Positions 1-6,215 are shown, counted from the stretch's first letter. The stretch: DNA of 7,821 nt from Candidatus Parcubacteria bacterium (GCA_027039745.1 JALUMP010000122.1:1-7821); one strand, 5' to 3'. Translations and numbers: made by a program. Notes: generated by a model from the sequence alone, not told the origin.

Positions 1-332
1 ACTGGTCCTTTTATAGATGACTTTGAACAAAGATTGCATCCATCATTTCATTTTTTACAATCTGGTGTAATAGTTCCATCTTTGTTATTAGATGACTTAT
101 TGTTGTCTAATTCTTCTGGACATTTCTTAAATTTGCAGTCTTTTCCTACTCTAATTACTACATGTCCATCTTGACAAACTTTTGCATCTTTTGGGCAAAC
201 TATATCGTGGGGACTGTGTAATATTGTTGGTGGATTAAAATCCATTCCGTCATTATAGTCTCCTGCAATAGCTAAAGAACCAAATACAAAAAGACTAATA
301 ATGCTAATTGTTATTGTAATTATTTTTTTCAT
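1..332 (-). CDS. Cys-rich secreted protein, 3' end outside the window
   Basis: Partial gene; 110 codons are visible. The product starts with a clear Sec signal peptide: M-K-K, a hydrophobic core at about residues 4-20, and a likely cleavage after A-I-A at residue 23. The mature part has a first Cys cluster at C46, C53, C66 and C71 (C-P-K-D-A-K-V-C-Q-D-G... C-x4-C-P), an Asn/Ser/Lys-rich linker at about 75-89, and a second cluster C92-K-K-W-N-D-G-C99-x2-C102. W95 is an in-frame TGA at 48-50; the standard code would stop there and lose the second cluster. I associate the D-A-K-V-C-x-D-G and W-x-D-G-C-N-x-C patterns with secreted Patescibacteria proteins; this is from memory. The ATG at 332 is preferred to one at 371, which lies inside the pnp terminator and would put the signal peptide internal. 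Function unknown; probably a disulfide-stabilised extracellular or envelope protein. Confidence 0.75.
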
Positions 333-339
333 AATATAT

Positions 340-348
340 ATTTTAACA
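340..348 (-). promoter_or_regulatory. Extended -10 promoter, Cys-rich gene
   Basis: Minus strand reads TGT-TAAAAT, then 7 nt, then the ATG at 332. It resembles a sigma-70 extended -10 element placed so that transcription would begin at or near the start codon. No Shine-Dalgarno sequence lies between. The same layout recurs before four other genes in the window. Confidence 0.45.
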
Positions 349-353
349 TATGG

Positions 354-390
354 AAAAAAAATAAAAATCATCCTGATTTTTATTTTTTTT
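354..390 (-). terminator. Terminator after pnp
   Basis: Perfect 17-bp inverted repeat (354-370 with 374-390) with a 3-nt loop. The A-rich and T-rich flanks give an A-tract, stem and U-tract in both directions. It begins 16 bp after the pnp stop codon and lies just upstream of the Cys-rich gene's promoter. Because it is symmetric it could also work on the plus strand. Confidence 0.75.
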
Positions 391-406
391 TAATACTTGT
401 GTTTTC

Positions 407-2359
407 TTAATCTTTACTTCTTTCTCCTTTTTCAACACTGCCCTCTCTTTTTACCCTGTCTTCTGTGCTTTTTTTCCTAGCTTCTGCACGCCTAAACTCT
501 CTTGCTTCTGCTTCTTCTATTTTTTCACGTATTATCTCTATAGCATTGTCTGTTGATAAATCTGAACCAACAATAAAAGTTTGCCCATCTCTTTTTATAT
601 CTATCTTTGCTCCAGACTTTTTTATAATCGCTTTTATACTCACCCCAGCTTTTCCAATAATATAACCAATCATATCTTTTGGTATTTGCATTTTTTTAAT
701 GCGTTCAACAGAGTCTGACATCTCTGCTGGTTCTGAAATTTCTGCATCAATTGTTTTTAAAATATACTTTCTTGCAATTTTAGCTTTTTGTAAAGTTTTA
801 GTAATTATATCTTTAGTAATACCTGCAATTTTTATATCAAGTTGAATTGCTGTAATGCCATCTTTTGTTCCAGCCACTTTAAAATCCATATCTCCATAAA
901 AATCTTCTGTGCCTAAAATATCTGTTAATAAAGTATAATCATTAGCATTTTCATAAACTAAACCAATAGCAACACCCGTGACAGAGTTTTTCAGAGGAAC
1001 CCCCCCAGATAATAACGCCATTGAGGAGGCTGTTGTTGCTGCCATTGAAGTTGAACCATTAGAACTCATAACCTCTGAAACGACTCTCATTGTGTATGGA
1101 AAATTTTCTACAGATGGTAACATTCTTCTTACTGCTTTTTCGGCCAATGCCCCGTGCCCTATTTCTCTTCTACCTGGACTTCTATAAAAACCAGTTTCAC
1201 CTACAGAAAATGAAGGAAAATTATAATAATGCATATAATTTTTTTCTGTTTGAATTTCCATTTCGTCTATAAACAAAGCGTCTTTTAAATCACCAAGTGT
1301 TAAAACAGACAAGACATGAGTTTGCCCTCTATAAAAAATAGCAGATCCATCGAGCTTTTTTGTTAATCTTTTGGCTTTTGCATAAAGTGGTCTTACTTCA
1401 TCTATTCCCCTTCCGTCAAGTCTTTGTTTCTCTTCTGTTATCTTCTTTCTCACCACTTCTTTAAATTTTTTGTCAATAAATTGATCTAAAACAGTTGTCT
1501 GATATTTATATTCTGAATGTTCTTGAACATATTTTGAAAATTCATTTTTTATCATACTAGAGGCTTGTCTATCTAAAATCAAAGAAAAATTATTTTCTAC
1601 AACATTTTTAATTGATTCTTGGTATAGAGAATCTAAAACATCTGTTGGTTTTTCTTTATAGATGGCTACTTTTTCTTTTCCTATTTCTTTTTGCACTTTC
1701 TGGATTAATTGAATAATCTTAGAATTATTTTTAACTGCTACATCAATAGCTTTTAGAAAATTTTCTTCTGAAACTTCACTTGCTTCTGTTTCAATCATAG
1801 CCACTTTATTATCGCTCAAAGATGAAATCACTGTTTCATAATAATTATTATCTTTTCTAAAAGTATATGTTGGATTAACTTGTATATCTCCATTTTTATT
1901 TTCTGCAACTCTTACAGCAGAGATTGGCCCATTTCATGGAATTGAAGAAACGCTCAAAGCCATTGACGTTCCACAAACAGCTAACACATCAGGATCATAA
2001 TCACCCAAAGACAAAACCATGGCTGTAATCTGCACGTCGTTATTTAAATGTTTATCAAAAAATGGTCTTATTGATCTGTCTATTACTCTTGCTGTCAGTG
2101 TTGCCTCTGTGCTTGGTTTGCCCTCTCTTTTTTTATATTTTCCACCAAGTATTTGCCCAGTTGCATAATATCTTTCTAAATAATCTACCCTTAAAGGTAA
2201 GTAATCTTTATCTGTTTTTCCACCCATCACTGCCACTACCAAAACTTTTGTATCACCACATGAAACTGTTACTGATGCATCTGCAGAAGATACTAAATCA
2301 GAAAATTCAAACTCAATTTTTTTACCATCTATATCTAAATCATATTTTTTTATTTGCAT
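407..2359 (-). CDS. pnp: Polyribonucleotide nucleotidyltransferase (PNPase), lacks S1 domain
   Basis: Phosphorolytic 3'-5' exoribonuclease of the cytosol, normally a trimer that degrades mRNA. 650 aa. The first RNase PH-like core occupies about residues 1-175 (T-G-Q-I-L-G-G, K-R-E-G-K-P-S, I-D-R-S-I-R-P), followed by an all-helical linker at about 190-300. The second, catalytic RNase PH core is at about 310-540, with H-Y-Y-N-F-P, S-P-G-R-R-E-I-G-H-G, S-N-G-S-T-S-M and G-D-M-D-F-K-V-A-G. D486, D492 and K494 match the E. coli catalytic residues even in numbering. A KH domain at about 558-616 has G-K-A-G at 569-572. The S1 domain that normally follows is absent; a highly charged tail (617-650) takes its place. 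W142 is the in-frame TGA at 1934-1936, in I-P-W-N-G-P where the family has an aromatic residue. The ATG at 2359 is chosen because the alternative at 2419 lies inside a terminator hairpin. Confidence 0.95.
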
Positions 2360-2368
2360 AATAAACCA

Positions 2369-2377
2369 ATCATAACA
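2369..2377 (-). promoter_or_regulatory. Extended -10 promoter, pnp
   Basis: TGT-TATGAT on the minus strand, then 9 nt, then ATG at 2359. It sits immediately downstream of the terminator of the preceding gene, so pnp probably has its own start with a leader of only a few nucleotides or none. No Shine-Dalgarno sequence is visible. Confidence 0.5.
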
Positions 2378-2380
2378 TTT

Positions 2381-2430
2381 TTTAAAACAAAATAAAAAGC
2401 ATGATTTTGGCAAAGCCAAAATCGTGCTTT
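2381..2430 (-). terminator. Terminator after the 222-aa gene
   Basis: Stem of 16 bp with one wobble pair (2396-2411 with 2415-2430), loop of 3 nt, GC pairs near the loop. On the minus strand it is followed by TTTTTATTTTGTTTT, a good U-tract. It starts 12 bp past the TAA of the upstream gene. Confidence 0.85.
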
Positions 2431-2442
2431 AAAAAATTTTAT

Positions 2443-3111
2443 TTATAATCTTGCTTGTTTCATTTCATCTAAAATGTCACTTGGCAAAGTATCTTGATAT
2501 GTCTTTTGTCTTTTAGCAATAAGTTCTTCTACTTTTTTTGCTCTTTCTGGTCCAGAAGATTCAATTCTATCTTCAACTTCAAAAGCCATTATCAGCTCAT
2601 TCAAATTAATATCTGAACCAACACTTCTTAAATGTTTTCTTAAATCTGGCCTAGTATCTAAAATCTCATTAATAAAGATTTGTGATGTTAAAGCATCTAG
2701 TGTATTTTCTGCAGAATTACCGTCTTTTATTAATTGTTCTTTGTATTCTTTAAGTTCAGGAAGGTCTTTTACTAATCCCTCAATTTCTTTTCATCTTGCT
2801 TTTTCTTCATCTACTAAATAATCTGGTACTTGTTTTTCTACTATTCTACTTTCAATATCAATAGCTTTTTCAAATCATCTATTTCTTTTTTTTGTTCTTT
2901 CTGCCTTTAATCTTTTTAAAAAATTTGGCTTTTCTAATCTTAATGGTTCCTCTTTAGTTTCTAGTCTTAACGGTTCCTCTTTAGTTTCTAATCTTAATAG
3001 CTCATCTTTTAATACCAAACTAGCAATATTTAAAACTCTTAACACAGCTTCTCTTCGTTTTTTAGGTTGCTTGTTAATTTTACCTACAAATTGTTTTATA
3101 TCTTCTGTCAT
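2443..3111 (-). CDS. Hypothetical protein, 222 aa, charged and helical
   Basis: I do not recognise this protein. It becomes one frame only when two TGA codons, at 2875-2877 (residue 79) and 2791-2793 (residue 107), are read as Trp; both lie in K/R-rich contexts such as A-R-W-K-E-I-E. No signal peptide or membrane segment is apparent. The N-terminal third (1-78) is strongly basic and holds a 9-residue tandem repeat, L-R-L-E-T-K-E-E-P, at 39-47 and 48-56 with a partial third copy L-R-L-E at 57-60. The rest is rich in Glu, Lys, Asp and Leu and is probably mostly helical or coiled-coil. It stands alone between terminators, with its own promoter-like element, and ends with TAA. The strongest support that it is real is the uninterrupted 222-codon frame after recoding together with its flanking signals. 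Confidence 0.7.
2932..2997 (-). repeat. 27-bp in-frame tandem repeat
   Basis: Two full 27-bp units (2971-2997 and 2944-2970) that differ at only 2 of 27 positions, plus a 12-bp partial copy (2932-2943). They encode 9-residue units of the 222-aa hypothetical protein, so changes in copy number would keep the reading frame. Confidence 0.9.
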
Positions 3112-3119
3112 AATGAGAT

Positions 3120-3128
3120 ATTATTACA
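3120..3128 (-). promoter_or_regulatory. Extended -10 promoter, 222-aa gene
   Basis: TGT-AATAAT on the minus strand, 8 nt before the ATG at 3111; an overlapping TAATAT 6 nt before the ATG is an alternative. Only about 23 bp separate the ilvE terminator and its U-tract from this start codon, so a conventional leader has no room. Confidence 0.4.
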
Positions 3129-3132
3129 CTAA

Positions 3133-3168
3133 TATAAAAATAAGTCAATATTGATATATTGACTTATT
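3133..3168 (-). terminator. Terminator after ilvE
   Basis: Perfect 13-bp stem (3139-3151 with 3156-3168), 4-nt loop, followed on the minus strand by TTTTATATT. It begins 5 bp after the aminotransferase stop codon. Confidence 0.8.
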
Positions 3169-3172
3169 GTGT

Positions 3173-4078
3173 TTATTTTATATATGAAAAATATTCATCA
3201 GACATATCATCTTCCCCTTTTATAATTGCAAGAAACTTCTCTTTAATATCTTGCCCTACTTTAATATCAAAAATAATTTCTTCTTTGTTTTCTAAAATAA
3301 TTTTTGAAATCGGAGTAACTTCAGCAGCTGTCCCTGTAAAAAACGCACCATCAAATTTCTTTAAATCTTCTGGAAAAATATCTTGCTCCCTCACTATATA
3401 GCCTAAAACATTAGCTTGTTCAATAATGGTTTGTCTGGTGATTCCATTTAAAATTTTCCCTAATTTTGGGGTGTACAAATTTTTGTCTTTTATGAAAAAT
3501 ATATTAGCTCCTGGACCTTCTGCAATGGCTCCTGTGTGGTCTAAAAGCAGCGCTTCATCATATCCATTTTCTGTTGCCTTGCTATGAGCCAATATAGAAT
3601 TTACATAATGACCAGAAATTTTTGCATCTGTAATCGTTGATTTTTCTGAAATACGTCTAAATTTTGATATTTCTACAACCACTGACTCGCTTAAATATTT
3701 ACCTCATTTCCACGCCGTGATAAATACTCTTGTTGGATTTTTCGAAATTTCTATTCCCAAAGTCTTATCTCCCGCAAAAACCAAAGGTCTAATATACGCT
3801 TCTTTTAAATTATTTTTTGCAACGACATCCAAACAAGCTTTTTCTAATTCCTCTTTTGAATAATTTAATTGTAATTTCATTGCTTTGGCAGAATAAAATA
3901 ATCTATCTATGTGCTCTTTTAATCGAAAAATACCTGTGCCTTTTTTTGTATTATAAGCCCTAATGCCTTCAAAAACACCAGACCCGTAATGCAATGCATG
4001 TGTTGTTAAAGATACATTAACATCTTTTAATAATTTGTATTCTCCATCGAAAAATACTATTGAATTTTGATCAAACAT
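3173..4078 (-). CDS. ilvE: Branched-chain amino acid aminotransferase (fold-type IV PLP)
   Basis: Cytosolic PLP enzyme that moves the amino group between glutamate/2-oxoglutarate and Leu, Ile or Val and their keto acids. 301 aa, a usual bacterial length. Visible motifs: G-V-F-E-G-I-R-A-Y (about 34-42), R-P-L-V-F (about 97-101), A-K-I-S-G-H-Y-V-N-S with the predicted Schiff-base lysine K152, E-G-P-G-A-N-I-F (186-193), N-G-I-T-R (PLP phosphate-binding region) and F-F-T-G-T-A-A-E-V-T-P. Residue 125 is a TGA at 3704-3706 in A-W-K-[W]-G-K-Y-L; the family has W-x-W-G-x-Y-L here, so Trp is strongly indicated, and the first Trp of the pair is TGG in the same gene. The standard code would split it into two fragments. 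It stands alone between two terminators. With no valine or leucine pathway gene in view, it may serve salvage or degradation; a D-amino-acid or aminodeoxychorismate relative is less likely. Confidence 0.93.
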
Positions 4079-4087
4079 AATATATAT

Positions 4088-4096
4088 AAAATATCA
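4088..4096 (-). promoter_or_regulatory. Extended -10 promoter, ilvE
   Basis: TGA-TATTTT on the minus strand, 9 nt before the ATG at 4078. Only 27 bp lie between the terminator palindrome and the ATG. It is the weakest hexamer of the five. Confidence 0.35.
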
Positions 4097-4105
4097 TGAT
4101 TAGTA

Positions 4106-4139
4106 AAAAAAACAAAGAAAATATTTTCTTTGTTTTTTT
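4106..4139 (-). terminator. Terminator of the mraZ-rsmH-ftsL operon
   Basis: Perfect 34-bp palindrome centred at 4122/4123, with A- and T-runs at its ends, so it can act in either direction. It begins 2 bp after the stop codon of the ftsL-like gene and closes the operon after three genes. Confidence 0.8.
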
Positions 4140-4141
4140 GT

Positions 4142-4492
4142 CTATTTATTATAAGCAAGTTTAGTATTAGCAACTCTTATATAATTTATTTTGCCAACAG
4201 CAACTCTAATTTCTTTATTTTTTTCTACAATATCATCTTTCTTATTTAAAAATTGAGATTTTAAAGAAGAATTGAAAGCAACTAATTTGCTCAATTGTTC
4301 TTTGCCATCATTTAGTGAATACGCATAAGATACAGAAGAGAACATCATAAACCCATAAGACAAAATTAAAAATAAAATCATAAAACCAAATAGAAAATAC
4401 ACTTTTGTTTGATTATTGATTAAAACAAAATGTAAAGCTTTCACCTTGCTATCTGAATTTTTCTTATATCTTTTTTGTCTTATCTTGTTCAT
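4142..4492 (-). CDS. ftsL: FtsL-like single-pass division protein
   Basis: 116 aa with FtsL/DivIC topology: a basic cytoplasmic N-terminus (1-29, rich in Lys and Arg), one membrane helix at about 30-52, and an extracytoplasmic helical segment (about 55-105) rich in Lys, Asn and Leu that could form a coiled coil. FtsL partners FtsB/DivIC and FtsQ to activate septal cell-wall synthesis; its sequence is poorly conserved, so the call rests on topology, size and position directly after mraZ and rsmH, where ftsL normally lies. The start is 2 bp after the rsmH stop, indicating co-transcription and probably translational coupling. It has no Trp codon, which is why it alone needs no recoding, and it ends with TAG, the only TAG stop in the window. 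A terminator follows at once, so the rest of the division cluster (ftsI, mur genes) is not attached here. Confidence 0.65.
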   Translation of the reverse strand: MNKIRQKRYKKNSDSKVKALHFVLINNQTKVYFLFGFMILFLILSYGFMMFSSVSYAYSLNDGKEQLSKLVAFNSSLKSQFLNKKDDIVEKNKEIRVAVGKINYIRVANTKLAYNK

Positions 4493-4494
4493 AT

Positions 4495-5397
4495 TTATGT
4501 TTTTTTAAAAACTCTTAATTTTGCACTTCTTGCTCTTGGGTTTTCTTTAACTTCTTGTTCTGTTGGCTTAATAACTTTTTTGTTTACTCTTTTTCCCACA
4601 CCATCATCTTCTAACTTTCTAAAATATCTTTTAACCATTCTATCTTCTAAAGAATGGAATGTGACTATCGCCACTAAACCGTCTTTTTTTAAAATATTTG
4701 GAATAGATTTTAAAAATCTTTCTAAATTACCAAGCTCATCATTTACCGTAATTCTTAATGCTTGAAAAATTTTTGTAGCTGGATGAATTTTTTTATTTTT
4801 ATAAAAATATCCAATCTCAGATTCTATTATTTCTACCAAATCTCTAACTTTTCTTATCTCTTGTTTTTTTCTGAAATCTACAATTGCTTTGGCGACTTTT
4901 TTTGAGGCCCTTTCTCCTCCATAAAAGAAAAATATATCTGCCAATGATTCTTCTTTTCATGTATTTAAAATCTCGGCCGCAGTAATTTTTTCTTCATCAC
5001 TATTGCTTAAATTCATATTTAAATCGTCATCAAGATTTTGAAAAGATATACCTTTATCTTTTTTTGATAATTGATCTGAACTAAACCCAAGGTCTAAAAC
5101 AATTCTGTCTAATTTGTCTTTTTTTGTGTCATTTAAAATATTTTCTATTTCTGAAAAATTTTTTTGATAAAATTTTTTTTCAATATCGACATCTTTTAAA
5201 CGTTCTTTGGTCTTTTCTATTGCCGTGCTATCTAAATCTGTTCCAAATAAAATACCGTTTGGAGAAATTTTTTTAGCAATTTCAATAGAATATCCCCCAC
5301 CACCTAAAGTTCCATCAAAAACAAATAGACCATTTTGTAAATTTAGATTTTCTATTATTTCTTGTAAAAGAACGCTTTTGTGTATTGAGGTTGTCAT
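4495..5397 (-). CDS. rsmH: 16S rRNA (cytosine-1402-N4) methyltransferase
   Basis: SAM-dependent enzyme that N4-methylates C1402 in the ribosomal decoding centre. 300 aa, near the usual 310. Motifs: H-K-S-V-L-L (6-11), D-G-T-L-G-G-G-G-Y-S (SAM loop, about 29-38, Tyr where His is typical), G-T-D-L-D (about 52-56), D-L-G-F-S-S-D-Q-L (about 102-110), then F-H-S-L-E-D-R-M-V-K and N-P-R-A-R-S-A-K-L-R-V near the C-terminus. The usual P-L-D-M-R-M element reads D-L-N-M-N-L here. Residue 147 is a TGA at 4957-4959 in L-N-T-[W]-K-E-E-S-L-A-D-I, where Trp is acceptable for the family. The gene starts 6 bp after the mraZ stop. A GAGGGGG lies upstream, but 14 nt from the ATG, which is too far for an ordinary Shine-Dalgarno sequence. 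Confidence 0.93.
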
Positions 5398-5403
5398 CTT
5401 TTT

Positions 5404-5835
5404 TTAAATAACCCCCTCAAGTGCTGAAGCTAGTTGTTCTGGATTTTTGGTGTTTTTTGCTAGATATGCAGTCCATTTTTTTTCAGACCATATTTCTGCT
5501 TTATCTCCAACTCCAGTCCATACCACCTTTTTATCTAAAGTAGCAAAATCTCTTAGATTATTAGGGATCAAAACTCTACCCTGTTTATCAATTGAAACCT
5601 CTACTGCTCCAGACAACATATATCGATTAAAATCTCTATCACTTGTTTTTGTAATAGAAAGATTTTCCAATAATTTTTCTGTTAATTTTTTTCAAGAATC
5701 TACTGTGTATACAGACAAACACGAATCAATTCCTCGTGTAATAATAACGGTTTGCCCCATCTGACCTTTAAACTTTGCAGGTAATGATGTGCGCCCCTTA
5801 TCATCTATAGAATGTGTATATTCTCCAATTAACAT
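5404..5835 (-). CDS. mraZ: Transcriptional regulator MraZ
   Basis: DNA-binding protein of the AbrB/MraZ fold that usually binds repeats upstream of its own operon. 143 aa, the expected size. It has the two characteristic D-x3-R-x3-P half motifs: D-D-K-G-R-T-S-L-P at 11-19 and D-K-Q-G-R-V-L-I-P at 83-91. Residue 48 is a TGA at 5692-5694 in V-D-S-[W]-K-K-L-T-E-K-L, matching the conserved Trp of the family's E-W-E-x-L-E-x-K-L stretch. Three further Trp codons (near residues 106, 116 and 121) are TGG, so both codons occur in one gene. It is first in the operon with rsmH and the ftsL-like gene. Upstream lies a GTGG array over a promoter that fits a MraZ operator, so self-regulation is likely. Confidence 0.95.
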
Positions 5836-6026
5836 ATTTTAAATTTTGCTTTTTCAGCCATCCAATTTGAATGGCTGAAATAGCAACTCAAGCTCCTCTA
5901 TTTTTAGTTTATTTAGTTTTTTGTATGAGTGATAAAAACTTTCAACTTTGTCTATATAGTAAGAACAATTTTTGCATTTAAGTGATCGAGGACTTGAGAG
6001 CTTTATCTGGAAGTTTTCACTTCCTA
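5836..6026 (-). ncRNA. Structured mraZ leader RNA
   Basis: The predicted transcript leader is about 190 nt and can form several helices. (a) GGAAGT-GAAA-ACTTCC, a 6-bp stem with a GNRA tetraloop (6009-6024), near the expected 5' end. (b) A long-range stem pairing 5988-6002 with 5882-5898: 14 bp with one bulge and one small internal loop, enclosing about 89 nt. (c) A possible small hairpin inside it (TTGTTCT with AGACAA). (d) A perfect 10-bp hairpin (5852-5861 with 5871-5880) ending 16 nt before the mraZ ATG. No U-tract follows any of these, so none is a standard terminator. I do not recognise a known riboswitch or ncRNA family. It could be a regulatory leader or an independent small RNA. Confidence 0.5.
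5839..5886 (-). CDS. Possible 15-aa leader peptide before mraZ
   Basis: A TTG codon 6 nt after GAGGAG (5893-5898), the best Shine-Dalgarno-like sequence found in the window, opens a frame L-L-F-Q-P-F-K-L-D-G-W-K-S-K-I ending in TAA, 3 nt before the mraZ ATG. Codon 11 is TGA (5854-5856), read as Trp, and lies in the 10-bp hairpin. The GAGGAG itself lies in one arm of the long leader stem, so folding could hide it. Speculative: it is very short, has a TTG start, and the same sequence may only be a structural element. Confidence 0.25.
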
Positions 6027-6032
6027 TTTTTG

Positions 6033-6061
6033 ATTATATACCACTATTCCCCACTTGCAAA
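6033..6061 (-). promoter_or_regulatory. mraZ operon promoter
   Basis: Minus strand: perfect -10 TATAAT (6033-6038), and 17 nt upstream a weak -35 TTTGCA (6056-6061; TTGCAA one base on is equivalent). The start would fall near 6026. The GTGG array covers the -35 region and spacer, which is a repressor-type arrangement. Confidence 0.6.
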
Positions 6062-6088
6062 CCACACGCCCCCACTTTTCTCCACTTT
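6041..6088 (-). promoter_or_regulatory. Putative MraZ operator: five GTGG repeats
   Basis: On the minus strand GTGG occurs at 6082-6085, 6072-6075, 6062-6065, 6051-6054 and 6041-6044, with spacings of 10, 10, 11 and 10 bp, about one helical turn. The first two copies read AAAGTGG and the fourth CAAGTGG. Known MraZ sites are tandem TGGGN boxes (E. coli) or AAAGTG-type boxes (Mollicutes) with about 10-bp phasing, upstream of mraZ. The match in motif, spacing and location supports autoregulation by the adjacent mraZ product. Confidence 0.65.
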
Positions 6089-6106
6089 TCCACAGGTTTA
6101 TACACA
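6086..6106 (+). promoter_or_regulatory. Two tandem DnaA boxes
   Basis: TTTTCCACA (6086-6094) and TTATACACA (6098-6106) both match the DnaA consensus TTWTNCACA exactly, point the same way and are 3 bp apart. The first overlaps the outermost GTGG operator repeat by 3 bp. They may link replication initiation to the division operon or be part of an origin; no dnaA, dnaN or further boxes are seen nearby. Confidence 0.55.
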
Positions 6107-6147
6107 GCCCCCTTTTTTTCCATTGACTTAGAAAACAATCTTCAGAT

Positions 6148-6174
6148 AACAAAAAACACAACTTTCTGTTGTGT
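6148..6174 (-). terminator. Terminator after mutM
   Basis: Seven-bp stem ACACAAC / GTTGTGT (6156-6162 with 6168-6174), 5-nt loop, followed on the minus strand by TTTTTGTT. It lies 46 bp beyond the mutM stop and separates mutM from the mraZ promoter. Confidence 0.7.
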
Positions 6175-6182
6175 CTACTAAG

Positions 6183-6215
6183 TTTTTTGCAACATCCCCA
6201 GGATGTTGCAAAAAA
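6183..6215. repeat. 15-bp perfect inverted repeat downstream of mutM
   Basis: Arms 6183-6197 and 6201-6215 with a 3-nt loop; the core GCAACATCC pairs with GGATGTTGC. The left arm begins with six T and the right arm ends with six A on both strands, the reverse of a terminator. It could be a 3'-UTR stability hairpin or a protein-binding palindrome. Confidence 0.6.

Noticed and set aside
333..371. Upstream start at 371 for the Cys-rich gene
   Set aside because: It lies inside the pnp terminator stem and would bury the signal peptide; ATG at 332 gives a standard signal peptide.
407..2359. pnp, ilvE, rsmH, mraZ and mutM as pseudogenes split by stop codons
   Set aside because: Every break is a TGA, never TAA or TAG, with no frameshift. 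Family sequence continues in frame on both sides, and catalytic motifs are intact.
465..2361. Plus-strand frames opposite pnp and elsewhere
   Set aside because: They are antisense shadows of well-supported minus-strand genes, with no recognisable motifs or start signals.
2360..2419. Upstream pnp start at 2419
   Set aside because: It lies in the terminator hairpin of the preceding gene and upstream of the likely pnp promoter. M-Q-I-K-K at 2359 matches the family's start.
3704..3706. UGA = glycine (code 25, as in Gracilibacteria)
   Set aside because: Gly does not suit W-x-W-G-K-Y-L, the MraZ Trp, or the aromatic position in PNPase; Trp suits all of them.
5909..5977. 22-codon ATG frame inside the mraZ leader with one TGA
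   Set aside because: No ribosome-binding sequence or promoter-like box; short frames are expected by chance once TGA is a sense codon.
5985..5998. Plus-strand GATCGAGGACTTGA resembling the 3' end of 23S rRNA
   Set aside because: Only about 14 nt match from memory, and no upstream rRNA helices are recognisable. The same bases are explained by the leader stem.
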